Part shown: one piece after another, positions 51,785 to 60,225 of the stretch | How positions within the stretch are numbered: the stretch's first letter is position 1 | Layout of the letters: the number at the start of each line of letters is the position of its first letter | Source of the DNA: Novosphingobium sp. | Lineage (GTDB): Bacteria > Pseudomonadota > Alphaproteobacteria > Sphingomonadales > Sphingomonadaceae | Assembly: GCA_017745295.1 (NCBI GenBank) | Contig: JAGHZR010000016.1 | Span: 32,708-96,707, forward strand | Direction: 5' to 3' | DNA length: 64,000 nucleotides | Program-made: the position numbers and the translations under genes | The notes under the pieces: generated by a model | The model's input: the letters and a program-made list of their open reading frames with translations, nothing else | Database searches by the model: none | What the model was told of the DNA's origin: nothing

Positions 51785-52968
51785 CGGCTGCTCACCTGAT
51801 GCACACTTCCGCTGCCCTCGCCCGCATCGCCCCCTCCGGAACGACCGCGATGACCGACCGCGCCATCGCCCTGCGCGAATCCGGCATCGACGTGATCTCG
51901 CTCTCGGTCGGTGAGCCCGATTTCGACACCCCGCCCCATGTGATCGAGGCTGCCAAGGCCGCGCTCGACGCCGGGCAGACCAAGTACACCGCGGTCGGCG
52001 GCACCTCGCAGCTGAAGCAGGCCGCCGCGCTGCATTTCAGGCGCGATCTCGGCATCGAGGTTCCACCTTCGCAAGTGACGGTCAGCGCGGGCGGCAAGCA
52101 GGCGATCTTCCACGCGATGCTGGCGACCGTGGGCGAAGGCGACGAAGTGATCGTGCCCTCGCCGTGGTGGGTCAGCTACCCCGAGATCGTGCGCTTTGCC
52201 GGCGGCAAGGTCGTGCCGCTGCGCACCTCGCCCAAGGACAATTTCCGCTTCACGCCCGCCGATCTGGAAGCGCAGATCGGCCCGCGCACGCTCTGGGTGC
52301 TGCTCAACAGCCCCGGCAATCCGACAGGCGCCTATTATCCCGAAGACATGCTGCGCGGCATCGGCGACGTGCTGCGCCGCCACCCGCGGGTGATGGTGCT
52401 GTCCGACGATATCTACGCGCCGATCAACTACACCGGACGCCCGCATGTGACGCTGGCAAACCTCTGCCCCGATCTGGCCGACCGCATCCTGACCGTCTCC
52501 GGCGTGTCCAAGAGCCATGCGATGACCGGCTTCCGCATCGGCGTCGCCGCCGGGCCGCAGTGGCTCATCAAGGCGATGGAAAAGCTGCAGTCGCATTCCT
52601 CGGGCAATCCCTGCTCGATCAGCCAGGCCGCCGCCGTCGCCGCTTTCGAAGGGCCGCAGGACTTCCTGACCGCATGGTGCGAACGGTTCCGCCAGCGGCG
52701 CGACAAGGTGGTTTCCGCGATCAACGCGATTCCGGGCCTGTCGACACCTTCGCCCGACGGCGCGTTCTACTGCATGATCGACGCGACCCCGCTGATGGAC
52801 CGCTTCGGCGGGGACGACGTGAAGCTGACGCTGCACCTGCTGGAGCACGGCGTGGCGCTGGTCCCGGCCTCGGCCTTCGGCGGACAGAACGGTTTCCGCA
52901 TCAGTTTCGCCGCGGACGACGCGCGGCTCGAAGAAGCGCTGCGGCGCATAGAGAAAGCATTGACGTAA
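51781..52968 (+). CDS. class I/II aminotransferase (aspartate aminotransferase-like)
   Basis: A 395-residue PLP aminotransferase. N-terminal ISLSVGEPDFDTP, LNSPGNPTGAYY, Schiff-base Lys in SGVSKSHAMTGFRIG (~residue 243) and final FRISFAADD. Substrate probably aspartate or aromatic/alpha-keto acids. GTG at 51781 overlaps the pabB stop; an ATG at 51799 gives a family-like start and may be the true one. Confidence 0.88.
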   Translation: MTAAHLMHTSAALARIAPSGTTAMTDRAIALRESGIDVISLSVGEPDFDTPPHVIEAAKAALDAGQTKYTAVGGTSQLKQAAALHFRRDLGIEVPPSQVTVSAGGKQAIFHAMLATVGEGDEVIVPSPWWVSYPEIVRFAGGKVVPLRTSPKDNFRFTPADLEAQIGPRTLWVLLNSPGNPTGAYYPEDMLRGIGDVLRRHPRVMVLSDDIYAPINYTGRPHVTLANLCPDLADRILTVSGVSKSHAMTGFRIGVAAGPQWLIKAMEKLQSHSSGNPCSISQAAAVAAFEGPQDFLTAWCERFRQRRDKVVSAINAIPGLSTPSPDGAFYCMIDATPLMDRFGGDDVKLTLHLLEHGVALVPASAFGGQNGFRISFAADDARLEEALRRIEKALT

Positions 52969-52969
52969 C

Positions 52970-53623
52970 ATGGAACTGGAAATCCTCTTCGAGGACGGCG
53001 AAGCGCTGGTCATCGACAAGCCCGGCGGCCTCCCGCTCGATACGCCGCGCGCCGGTGGGCCGAGCCTCGAAGACCGGCTGGACGAGCTGAAACTGGGCTT
53101 CCAGCGCCTGCCCGCGCCGGTCCACCGGCTGGACCGCGACACCTCCGGCTGCCTGCTGCTGGCGCGTAACCCGAAGGCGCTGAAGCGCTTTTCCGCCGCC
53201 TTCGAGGAGAAGCAGGTCCAGAAGCGCTACCTCGGCATCGTCGCCGGTACGCTGACCGAAGAGGAAGGCACGATCGCGCTCAACCTCTCCAAGGTCAGCA
53301 CCGTCAAGGACGGCTGGCGCATGATCCCGGCGAAGAAGGGCAAGCCCGCCGTCACCCACTGGCGCAAGCTGGACGAGAAGAACGGGCTGACCCTCGTGGA
53401 ATTCCGCCCCGAAACCGGCCGTACCCACCAGATCCGCGTCCATGCCGCCTCCGGCCTCGGCCATGCGCTGCTCGGCGATCCGGTCTACGGCTCCAGCAAG
53501 GGCGCGCCGCGCACGATGCTGCACGCAGCCGGCATCACCGTGCCGCGCGGCGACAAGGAACCGATCGTTGCCGTGGCCCCGCTGCCCAAGGACTTCGCCG
53601 CGCTCGGCTTCAGCGATGAATGA
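52970..53623 (+). CDS. RluA-family 23S/tRNA pseudouridine synthase
   Basis: A 217-residue pseudouridine synthase with catalytic Asp55 in VHRLDRDTSG, FRPETGRTHQIRVHAA and LGDPVYG, lacking an S4 domain. Target uridine not predictable from sequence. Starts one base after the aminotransferase and overlaps arfB by 4 bases. Confidence 0.92.
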   Translation: MELEILFEDGEALVIDKPGGLPLDTPRAGGPSLEDRLDELKLGFQRLPAPVHRLDRDTSGCLLLARNPKALKRFSAAFEEKQVQKRYLGIVAGTLTEEEGTIALNLSKVSTVKDGWRMIPAKKGKPAVTHWRKLDEKNGLTLVEFRPETGRTHQIRVHAASGLGHALLGDPVYGSSKGAPRTMLHAAGITVPRGDKEPIVAVAPLPKDFAALGFSDE

Positions 53624-54036
53624 GCGAGGTTGAAGCCACGATAGACCGCGCCCAGGCCCTGGCGAGCGAGAGCTTCATCGCCGCCTCCGGGCCGGGCGGC
53701 CAGAACGTCAACAAGGTAGCGACGGCGGTCCAGCTGCGGATCAACGTCTATGCCCTGCGGCTGGCGCCACTGGTCTTCGCACGGCTGAAGGAACTGGCGG
53801 GTAGCCGCATGACTTCGGGCGGCGAACTGATGTTCACCGCCCGCCGCTTCCGCACCCAGGAAGCCAACCGCGCCGATGCCCGCGAACGCCTCGCGGAAAT
53901 GCTGCGCGATGCCCACAAGCTGCCCGAAAAGCGCGCCAAGAGCCGCCTCAACCGGGTGGGCAAGGAACAGCGGCTGAAGGGCAAGAAGCTGCGCGGCTCG
54001 GTCAAGGCCGGGCGCGGCAAAGTCAGCTTCGACTGA
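53620..54036 (+). CDS. arfB: alternative ribosome-rescue factor ArfB
   Basis: A 138-residue peptidyl-tRNA hydrolase that frees stalled ribosomes. The GGQ motif is SGPGGQNVNK (residues 26-28). The basic C-terminal tail (KLPEKRAKSRLNRVGKEQRL) enters the mRNA channel. ATGA overlap with the pseudouridine synthase indicates co-translation. Confidence 0.95.
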   Translation: MSEVEATIDRAQALASESFIAASGPGGQNVNKVATAVQLRINVYALRLAPLVFARLKELAGSRMTSGGELMFTARRFRTQEANRADARERLAEMLRDAHKLPEKRAKSRLNRVGKEQRLKGKKLRGSVKAGRGKVSFD

Positions 54037-54039
54037 AGC

Positions 54040-54216
54040 TCACTCGCTCTCTGCCGCTGCCGAGGCCGTCGGCTCCGGTCGCGCATCGAGCATATCCGCC
54101 GCCTCATCCAGCGCTCGCGCTTCGCCGACCGTGACGCTGCCCGGTCCCGGCGCGGGATCGGAACGGCCGCAAGCTCCCAACGTCAAAATCGCGAACAGGA
54201 TGCAGAGGGTTCTCAT
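54040..54216 (-). CDS. small lipoprotein
   Basis: A 58-residue protein with a clear lipobox (ILTLGACGR) and Ala/Pro/Glu-rich tail. Start at the ATG at 54214-54216. Convergent with arfB. Function unknown; short lipoproteins of this kind are often outer-membrane associated. Confidence 0.6.
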   Translation of the reverse strand: MRTLCILFAILTLGACGRSDPAPGPGSVTVGEARALDEAADMLDARPEPTASAAAESE

Positions 54217-54367
54217 ACCGTTTGCATAGCGCAGCGATGTGGCCATCTCAAACGGCTGGGATCACATCGTCACACGACTTCGCAACCCTTTCGACTTCCC
54301 GGACTTCCCACTGACACGGTTTGCACCGATACCTGTCCCCCCGCAGCAACTGCCATGAGGAGTCGTC

Positions 54368-54916
54368 ATGTCGAAGATCGTCGTCGTCGTCGGAAGCCTT
54401 CGCGCCGAATCGTACAACCGCCAGTTCGCAGAGGCACTGATTCGCCTGCCCGCCGCCTCGGGGCATGAATTCGTCTTCGCCGATATCGGCAACCTGCCGC
54501 TCTACGACCAGGACCAGGACGGCAACCAGGCCCAGTCGGTGAAGGACCTGAAGGCGCTGGTGCGCAGTAGCGACGGCGTGATCTTCGTGACGCCGGAATA
54601 CAACCGCTCGTTCCCCGGCGTGCTCAAGAACGCCATCGACAATGCCTCGCGCCCCTATGGCGACAGCGCCTGGGCGGGCAAGCCTGCGGGGACCATCGGG
54701 GTGTCCATCGGCGCCATGGGCACGGCGCTGGCGCAGCAACATCTGCGCAACGTGCTCGGCTATCTCGACATGCCAACCCTCGGCGCGCCGGAAGCCTTCA
54801 TCCAGTGGAAGGACGGCCTGATCACCCCGAACGGCGAAATCGGCGAACAGTCCGCCGGTTTCGTCGGCGGCTGGCTGGAAGCGTTCCTCAAGCTGGTGGA
54901 ACGCCACAAGGACTGA
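54368..54916 (+). CDS. NADPH-dependent FMN reductase
   Basis: A 182-residue flavodoxin-like reductase. GSLRAESYNRQFAEAL is the FMN phosphate loop and TPEYNRSFPGVLKNAIDNASRP the conserved second FMN motif. Related to chromate/quinone reductases; substrate unknown. ATG at 54368 follows GAGGAG. Confidence 0.92.
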   Translation: MSKIVVVVGSLRAESYNRQFAEALIRLPAASGHEFVFADIGNLPLYDQDQDGNQAQSVKDLKALVRSSDGVIFVTPEYNRSFPGVLKNAIDNASRPYGDSAWAGKPAGTIGVSIGAMGTALAQQHLRNVLGYLDMPTLGAPEAFIQWKDGLITPNGEIGEQSAGFVGGWLEAFLKLVERHKD

Positions 54917-54926
54917 CTCCCACGGC

Positions 54927-54954
54927 AGGGGCCGGCCCTCTCGAGCCGGCCCCT
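54927..54954. terminator. hairpin at a convergent junction
   Basis: 10-bp stem AGGGGCCGGC / GCCGGCCCCT with an 8-nt loop between the FMN reductase and the convergent lipoprotein gene. U-run weak. Confidence 0.65.
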
Positions 54955-54964
54955 CATGACATCG

Positions 54965-56458
54965 TTACGTGGGAAGCGGCGCAAGGACGATCGACCCCAC
55001 CGTAGAACTTTCCACCCGGAAGAGTTCGCCATCGGAATCGAGAATGTAGAGTACGCCGAACGCATCGATAGCCATGCCGACCGGATGATCGATCTTTCCG
55101 ACATCCGGGGCGAAATCCTCGTCGCGGACTTCGAGATCGTCGGCTTTCAGTGCCGCGCCTGCGGTGAACTTCGCCAGGGGGATCGACCAGATCCGGCCAT
55201 TCTTGTCGGCAAACACATAGTGATTGCGGATGCCCGGCAAGTCACCGGTATAGGCGACGCCGCCGACAATGCCCCTGCTCTGTCGCTTTTCCGAACCCAG
55301 GGGAATGACGAGCGAAGGCTTCACCAGCCCGGTCAGAGCCGCACCTCCAGCGCTGCGCTCATGCGTTCCTTCGAAGTAGGGCCAGCCGAAGTTGTTGCCT
55401 AGCAACGCATTGGTCAGCGAAAGCTCATCAAAGGTGGTTTCTCCGCGATCGGAAATGCCCACCCTGGAATTCGGGAACTGCATGATGGCCGACGGCGCCC
55501 GCACCCCGATACCGACGAGTTTCGCGTCGAAGTAGGAGACACTTGCTCCCGCATAGGGATCGGGATTGACCAGGTATTGGAAAACCTTGCCGTAACCGAA
55601 CCCGCCCGAGATATCCTGCGCCCGCGTACCGCCTGCATCGCCGATCGCCACATAGGCCGTTCCGCCCAGTCCGGTTCCGATCGCAAGAGCCGTGCCGTCC
55701 GAAACATCGGCAAGCGTCTCCGAAATGAAGAACGACCAACAACCGGCACAGGCGATCGACGCCACGTTGCCTTGCTGCGTCAGCAGGTAGAGCCCCTTGG
55801 AAGCGCCGAACGATTGCGCGCGGGTCATGCCCAGGAGCGTGAGGCCGGGCACCGGATTTCCGACGCTGTTGGTCACGGAATAGTAGGGCGTGATGGTTCC
55901 CGTGCTTCCGTCGATCTTCACAACGGCATTTGCCTTCAGCGCGATCAGAAGACTGGAACCGGAATCAAGGCTGGAAATGCCGACTGGATCGACCAGGCCG
56001 GTTGCCACGCGCGTCACCTTGATACCTTCGCGATCGTTGGTGACGGTTACCAGAAGGGACAGGGAGCTGTTCGCCTTGCCGTTGCTTGCCTGCAGCGTGA
56101 CTTCGTAGACATTGTCGCCATTTGCATCGCCCGGCAGGTCGTAGTTTGGCGGGTTCACGAAAGAGAGTGCCGCACCGTCCAGCTTGAAAGCCGAAGCATC
56201 GGTGCCGCCCGTGATGGTGAATGCGACTGAGCTGCCTTGGGCGTCGGTAGCCTTAGCCGTGTAGACCGCGCCTGTCGTATTTTCGGCGACACTGGTCTTG
56301 TCGGGGGACGTGAAAGTTGGTGGGGATGCTACGCCGCCGCCGCCGTTGCCGCTGCTATCGTCCCCGCCCCCGCAAGCGGCTAGAAAAAGCGCGGACGAAC
56401 AGACGGCGGACAGGAATATTCCGCGACGAAGCCTGTCGCGAACAGCTTGAAAACGCAT
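54965..56458 (-). CDS. lipoprotein with cadherin-like domain and sugar-dehydrogenase-like beta-propeller
   Basis: A 497-residue lipoprotein (LFLAACGGG lipobox). After a Gly-rich linker, a cadherin-type repeat (~45-140, SVAENTTGAVYTAKATDAQG) with Ca-binding DANGDN, then a glucose/sorbosone dehydrogenase-like propeller (VGISSLDSGSS ... NHYVFADKNGRIWSIPL). Extracellular or periplasmic; enzyme activity uncertain. Composition less GC-rich than the neighbours. Start at the ATG at 56456-56458. Confidence 0.8.
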   Translation of the reverse strand: MRFQAVRDRLRRGIFLSAVCSSALFLAACGGGDDSSGNGGGGVASPPTFTSPDKTSVAENTTGAVYTAKATDAQGSSVAFTITGGTDASAFKLDGAALSFVNPPNYDLPGDANGDNVYEVTLQASNGKANSSLSLLVTVTNDREGIKVTRVATGLVDPVGISSLDSGSSLLIALKANAVVKIDGSTGTITPYYSVTNSVGNPVPGLTLLGMTRAQSFGASKGLYLLTQQGNVASIACAGCWSFFISETLADVSDGTALAIGTGLGGTAYVAIGDAGGTRAQDISGGFGYGKVFQYLVNPDPYAGASVSYFDAKLVGIGVRAPSAIMQFPNSRVGISDRGETTFDELSLTNALLGNNFGWPYFEGTHERSAGGAALTGLVKPSLVIPLGSEKRQSRGIVGGVAYTGDLPGIRNHYVFADKNGRIWSIPLAKFTAGAALKADDLEVRDEDFAPDVGKIDHPVGMAIDAFGVLYILDSDGELFRVESSTVGSIVLAPLPT

Positions 56459-56666
56459 GCTTGATTGCCCCCCGGATGCCAATCATCCTCACCCGCCTGC
56501 TTAGCGAACCGAAAAGCGACGACAAGCGCGAGAAAGACAATCACTGCAAAGCTGACACGATTTTTAATCGGTGCCTTGCAGCAAGTTGGGGGCGATCATG
56601 ACATCCCCGGACCAAGCGATGGATATCGCTCGATCCGGGGGCGTCATCAGGTCCGGTGTGGAAAAA

Positions 56667-57905
56667 TCACGCCAGGATACCGGCTGTCTTGCCCGCGCGG
56701 GTGAACATGCCGATGATCTGCTGGACCTGTTCGGCCGAATGCTCGGCGCAGAGCGAGCAGCGCAGCAGGGTCATGTTGGCAGGGGTCGCCGGGGGACGTG
56801 CGAGGTTCACGTAGAGGCCCTCGTGCAGCAGCGCTTCCCACATCATCGCGCCGCGTTCGAGATCGGGCATGATGACGGCGATGATCGCGCTCTGCGGCTC
56901 CTCGGTGCCGAGCTGGAAGCCCGCATCAATCAGGCCCTTGTGCAGGGTGCGCGAGCTTTCCCAGAGATGCGCGCGCTTCTCCGAAGCCGTCATCAGCTTG
57001 CGGATCGAGGTCGTCGCGGTGGCGACGACGCTGGGCGGCAGGCTGGCGGTGAACACGTAGGGACGGCAGACCAGGCGCATGATCTCGAACTTGGGGTGGT
57101 TCGAGACGCAGAAGCCGCCGACGGTGCCGACCGACTTGGAGAACGTGCCGATCACGAAGTCCACATCGTCGAGGCAGCCCTGGTCCTCGGCCACGCCGCG
57201 ACCGTTGGGCCCGATGAAGCCCATCGAGTGCGCTTCGTCCACCAGCACCATGGCGCCGTACTTCTTGGCGACCGCGATCATCTCCTTGAGCGGGGCGATA
57301 TCGCCCAGCATCGAGTAGACGCCTTCCAGCACGACCAGCTTGCCCGCGCCTTCGGGAATGCGGCGCAGGCGCTTTTCCATCGCCTCGATGTCGTTGTGCT
57401 TGAAGGGCACGACTTCGGCGTCGCCCATCTTGCAGCCGTCCCAGATCGAGGCGTGGCTGTCGATGTCGAGGACGATGTAGTCACCCTTGCCCGCGATCGT
57501 CGAGATGATGCCGAGGTTGGCCTGATAGCCGGTCGAGAACACCATGGCGTGCTTCATGTCGTAGAAGTCGCATAGCGCTTCCTCGACCGCCTTGTGCCCG
57601 GCGTAGGTGCCGTTCAGCACGCGGCTGCCGGTGGTGCCCGCTCCAAAGTCGTCCAGCGCCTGCTTACCCGCCGCGATCACGTCCGGATCGAAGGTCATGC
57701 CCATGTAGTTGTAGGTGCCGAGCAGGATCGTCTCGCGCCCGTTGCACATCGCCACGGTGGGCGAGATCACCTTTTCCATGACGAGGCCGAAGGGATCGGT
57801 GACGCCGGTGGAGAGCAGACCCCGGCGCATTTCGATCAGCGGATCGAACTTGCTGAACAGGTCGGTTGCGCCTTGCGTTTCGTTGTCGCTGAGCATGTCG
57901 GTCAT
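56667..57905 (-). CDS. spt: serine palmitoyltransferase
   Basis: A 412-residue soluble PLP enzyme (alpha-oxoamine synthase) condensing serine with palmitoyl-CoA or palmitoyl-ACP to 3-ketosphinganine. PLP-Lys257 lies in GTFSKSVGTVGG; LVVLEGVYSMLGDIAPL and VLVDEAHSMGF are near-identical to the Sphingomonas SPT (recollected). The protein is of typical length. Follows an acyl carrier protein by 11 bases; the pair suggests ACP-linked substrate. Convincing marker of a sphingolipid-making bacterium. Confidence 0.95.
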   Translation of the reverse strand: MTDMLSDNETQGATDLFSKFDPLIEMRRGLLSTGVTDPFGLVMEKVISPTVAMCNGRETILLGTYNYMGMTFDPDVIAAGKQALDDFGAGTTGSRVLNGTYAGHKAVEEALCDFYDMKHAMVFSTGYQANLGIISTIAGKGDYIVLDIDSHASIWDGCKMGDAEVVPFKHNDIEAMEKRLRRIPEGAGKLVVLEGVYSMLGDIAPLKEMIAVAKKYGAMVLVDEAHSMGFIGPNGRGVAEDQGCLDDVDFVIGTFSKSVGTVGGFCVSNHPKFEIMRLVCRPYVFTASLPPSVVATATTSIRKLMTASEKRAHLWESSRTLHKGLIDAGFQLGTEEPQSAIIAVIMPDLERGAMMWEALLHEGLYVNLARPPATPANMTLLRCSLCAEHSAEQVQQIIGMFTRAGKTAGILA

Positions 57906-57916
57906 CGCGAAGTCCT

Positions 57917-58162
57917 TCAGCCCTGAAGCTTGACCACGGCGTCGACGAGCTGGCCGTAGTTTTCGATCTCGGCCTGCTGGTTCATCGAGATGATGATGTC
58001 GAACCCGTCTTCGATCTCGGCAACGAAGTCCATGACGGTCAGGCTGTCGAACTCGAGATCGTCGGTGAAGCGGGTCGCGTCGGTAATCTCGACGCCCTTC
58101 TTGTTGAACGGCTCGATCAGCGCGGCGATGCGGGCCGAGGTCTCTGCGCGGTCCATGGTCAT
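57917..58162 (-). CDS. acp: acyl carrier protein for sphingolipid synthesis
   Basis: An 81-residue acyl carrier protein with phosphopantetheine Ser40 in the motif EFDSLTVMDF. It immediately precedes spt. The start follows GGAGTTGAA (ATG at 58160-58162). Distinct from AcpP in sequence (MNQQAEIENYGQLVD), so probably dedicated to SPT. Confidence 0.93.
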   Translation of the reverse strand: MTMDRAETSARIAALIEPFNKKGVEITDATRFTDDLEFDSLTVMDFVAEIEDGFDIIISMNQQAEIENYGQLVDAVVKLQG

Positions 58163-58299
58163 TTCAACTCCGGTAATATTCGGGCGGCGCTCTGGCCGAT
58201 AATTGCGGCGCAAAAGCGGCGGCGGGGCAAACTGTCAAGCAGCCTGTAGCGCAATCCTGCCCCATGGGGGAGAGAAGGATGGCGTTACCGGCACATACT

Positions 58300-58360
58300 C
58301 TTCGCCCCATACCGTCGTCACCCTGAAACGAGTTCAGGGTGACGACGGTATGGGGCGAAG
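58300..58360. repeat. family B perfect hairpin, 28-bp stem
   Basis: Perfect 28-bp stem (58300-58327 / 58333-58360) with ACGAG loop; it contains the core CGTCACCCTGAA seen at 22372 and resembles 24820. Located between divK and acp, upstream of acp. Confidence 0.88.
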
Positions 58361-58376
58361 ATGGGGCGAACTCCCC

Positions 58377-58739
58377 TTACAGAAGCGCGCGGACCGCCTG
58401 CATGAACGGCCCGATCGACACCGGCTTGGCAAGATAGCCTTCGGCGCCTGCCTCGCGGATGCGCTCCTCGTCGCCCTTGCCGGCATAGGCGGTGACGGCG
58501 AGCACCGGGATCGTGCGCAGGACCGCGTCCTTCTTGGCCGCCTCGATCAGGTCCAGGCCCGAGACATTGGGCAGCTGGATGTCCATGATGACGAGGTTGG
58601 GCACGAACTGACGCGCGCGCTCCAGCGCGTCGAGGCCGTCGGCCACCGGCTCCACGGCGAAGCCCTGGCTCCTGAGCACATCGCAAAAGAGCTTCCGATT
58701 GAGGTCGTTGTCCTCGACAACTAGGATACGCTTTGCCAT
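58377..58739 (-). CDS. divK: single-domain response regulator DivK
   Basis: A 120-residue receiver protein of the cell-cycle DivK type. Phospho-acceptor Asp53 (VIMDIQLP), acidic pocket VVEDND, Thr in AVTAYAG and Lys in LAKPVS. Start at the ATG at 58737-58739. Normally followed by pleD, but here by a repeat and acp-spt; divergent from the DUF3572 gene as in other alphaproteobacteria. Confidence 0.93.
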   Translation of the reverse strand: MAKRILVVEDNDLNRKLFCDVLRSQGFAVEPVADGLDALERARQFVPNLVIMDIQLPNVSGLDLIEAAKKDAVLRTIPVLAVTAYAGKGDEERIREAGAEGYLAKPVSIGPFMQAVRALL

Positions 58740-58868
58740 TCGACGCGGGATCACCATCTAGGTCGGGGACACCCGCTCTATGACACGCAAGCGAGACTGA
58801 CAATTCTTCGAGAGTCGCCATCCCCATCGCAGGACCCGCAGGCTCTGGCACTCGCCGCCCTCGGCTGG

Positions 58869-59078
58869 GTGCTGACCGACCAGGACCGTGCCGAGCGCTT
58901 CCTGGCGCTGACCGGCCTGACCCCGGACGTCTTGCGCGCCTCGCTGGGCCAGCCCGCGACGATGGCAGCGGTGCTGGAGTTCCTCTGCTCGCACGAACCG
59001 GACCTCGTCGCCGCCGCCGAGGCGCTGGAAGTCACGCCGGAAACGCTGGCCCGCGCCCGCGAAAGGCTGGGCGCATGA
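58869..59078 (+). CDS. DUF3572 family protein, start codon uncertain
   Basis: Visible canonical frame gives 69 residues from a GTG at 58869, but the DUF3572 core (DPQALALAALGWVL) starts upstream. No ATG, GTG or TTG occurs in frame from 58737 to 58866; only CTG (58797, 58845) or ATT (58803) could begin it. Core features: ERFLALTGLTPDVLRASLG and EPDLVAAAEAL. Divergent from divK, overlaps the HAD gene. Confidence 0.7.
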   Translation: MLTDQDRAERFLALTGLTPDVLRASLGQPATMAAVLEFLCSHEPDLVAAAEALEVTPETLARARERLGA

Positions 59079-59731
59079 CGAATAGCCCGGGCCGCCCCCT
59101 GCTCATCACCGACTGCGACGAAGTGCTGCTCTACATGGTCACGCATTTCCGCGACTGGCTGGCCGAGGACGAAGGCGTCACTTTCGCGCTCGATCGCGGC
59201 GAGTTCGCGGGCGCCATGCGCCGCACCGAATCCGGCGAACTGCTGGAGCAGGCCGAGATGTGGTCGCTGCTGAACAAGTTCTTCGACGGCCAGATGCACC
59301 GCCAGACCCCGGTGGACGGCGCCGTCGCGGCCATGCGCGAGATCGCCGCCCATGCCGATGTCGTCGTGCTCACCAATCTCATGGACTTCCGCCAGGAAAC
59401 CCGCCGCCAGCAACTGGCGGAGCACGGCATCGACGTGCGCGTCTTCACCAACCAGGGGCCGAAAGGTCCCGCACTGAAGGCGATCCTCGACGAGTATCAA
59501 CCCTCGCGCGCGGTCTTCGTGGACGATCTGGCCCAGCACCACGGCTCGGTGGCGGACTTCGCGCCCGAGATCGGGCGCCTGCACCTCTGCGCCGAACCGC
59601 TGCTCGCCCCGCATATCGCCTGCGCCCATGTCGCCGGTTACGCCCATGCGCGAATCGACCGCTGGCAGGACGCCGCGCCCTGGCTGATCGACTGGCTGAC
59701 GCGCAGCGACGCGACCAAGACCGAATCCTGA
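59075..59731 (+). CDS. HAD-superfamily hydrolase
   Basis: A 218-residue phosphatase-type HAD protein: nucleophile motif LITDCDEVLLYMV (DxDxx), Thr motif VVLTNL, Lys region GPKGPALKAIL and second acidic motif VFVDDLAQH. Substrate unknown. Overlaps the DUF3572 stop by 4 bases (ATGA) and precedes RidA. Confidence 0.85.
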   Translation: MTNSPGRPLLITDCDEVLLYMVTHFRDWLAEDEGVTFALDRGEFAGAMRRTESGELLEQAEMWSLLNKFFDGQMHRQTPVDGAVAAMREIAAHADVVVLTNLMDFRQETRRQQLAEHGIDVRVFTNQGPKGPALKAILDEYQPSRAVFVDDLAQHHGSVADFAPEIGRLHLCAEPLLAPHIACAHVAGYAHARIDRWQDAAPWLIDWLTRSDATKTES

Positions 59732-59760
59732 ATCCGTCCCTCACAAGGAAGATCCCTAAG

Positions 59761-60225
59761 ATGAGCGCAATCGAATCCCGCCTGGCCGAGCTTGGGCTGA
59801 CCCTTCCCGAACCCGCCGCCCCGGTCGCCGCCTATGTGCCGGTGGTCGTCGCGGGTGGCCTCGCCCATGTCTCGGGCCAGCTTCCCTTCGTCGAAGGCAA
59901 GCTGGTGACCGGCCGCCTCGGCGAGGACGTCGACCTGGAATCGGGCATCGAGGCGGCGCAGGCCTGCGGGGTGATGATCCTGGCCCAGCTCAAGGCCGCG
60001 CTCGGCTCGCTCGACCGGGTGGAGCGCGTCGTCAAGCTGGGCGCCTTCGTCAATTCGAGCGCTGACTTCACCGACCAGCCGAAGATCGCCAACGGCGCTT
60101 CGGAACTGATGGTCGCGGTGTTCGGCGAGGCCGGAAAGCATGCCCGCAGCGCCGTCGGCGTGCCGGTGCTGCCGCTCGGCGCCGCCGTCGAAGTGGACGC
60201 CATCGTTGCCGTTCGCCCTGCTTGA
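59761..60225 (+). CDS. RidA family protein (YjgF/YER057c/UK114)
   Basis: A 154-residue RidA-like protein of the longer subfamily; LAHVSGQLPFVEGKLVTGRLG and VVKLGAFVNSSADFTDQP, and the final VPVLPLGAAVEVDAIVAV. RidA hydrolyses reactive enamines/imines; this subgroup may differ. Start ATG at 59761 follows AGGAAG. Confidence 0.88.
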   Translation: MSAIESRLAELGLTLPEPAAPVAAYVPVVVAGGLAHVSGQLPFVEGKLVTGRLGEDVDLESGIEAAQACGVMILAQLKAALGSLDRVERVVKLGAFVNSSADFTDQPKIANGASELMVAVFGEAGKHARSAVGVPVLPLGAAVEVDAIVAVRPA

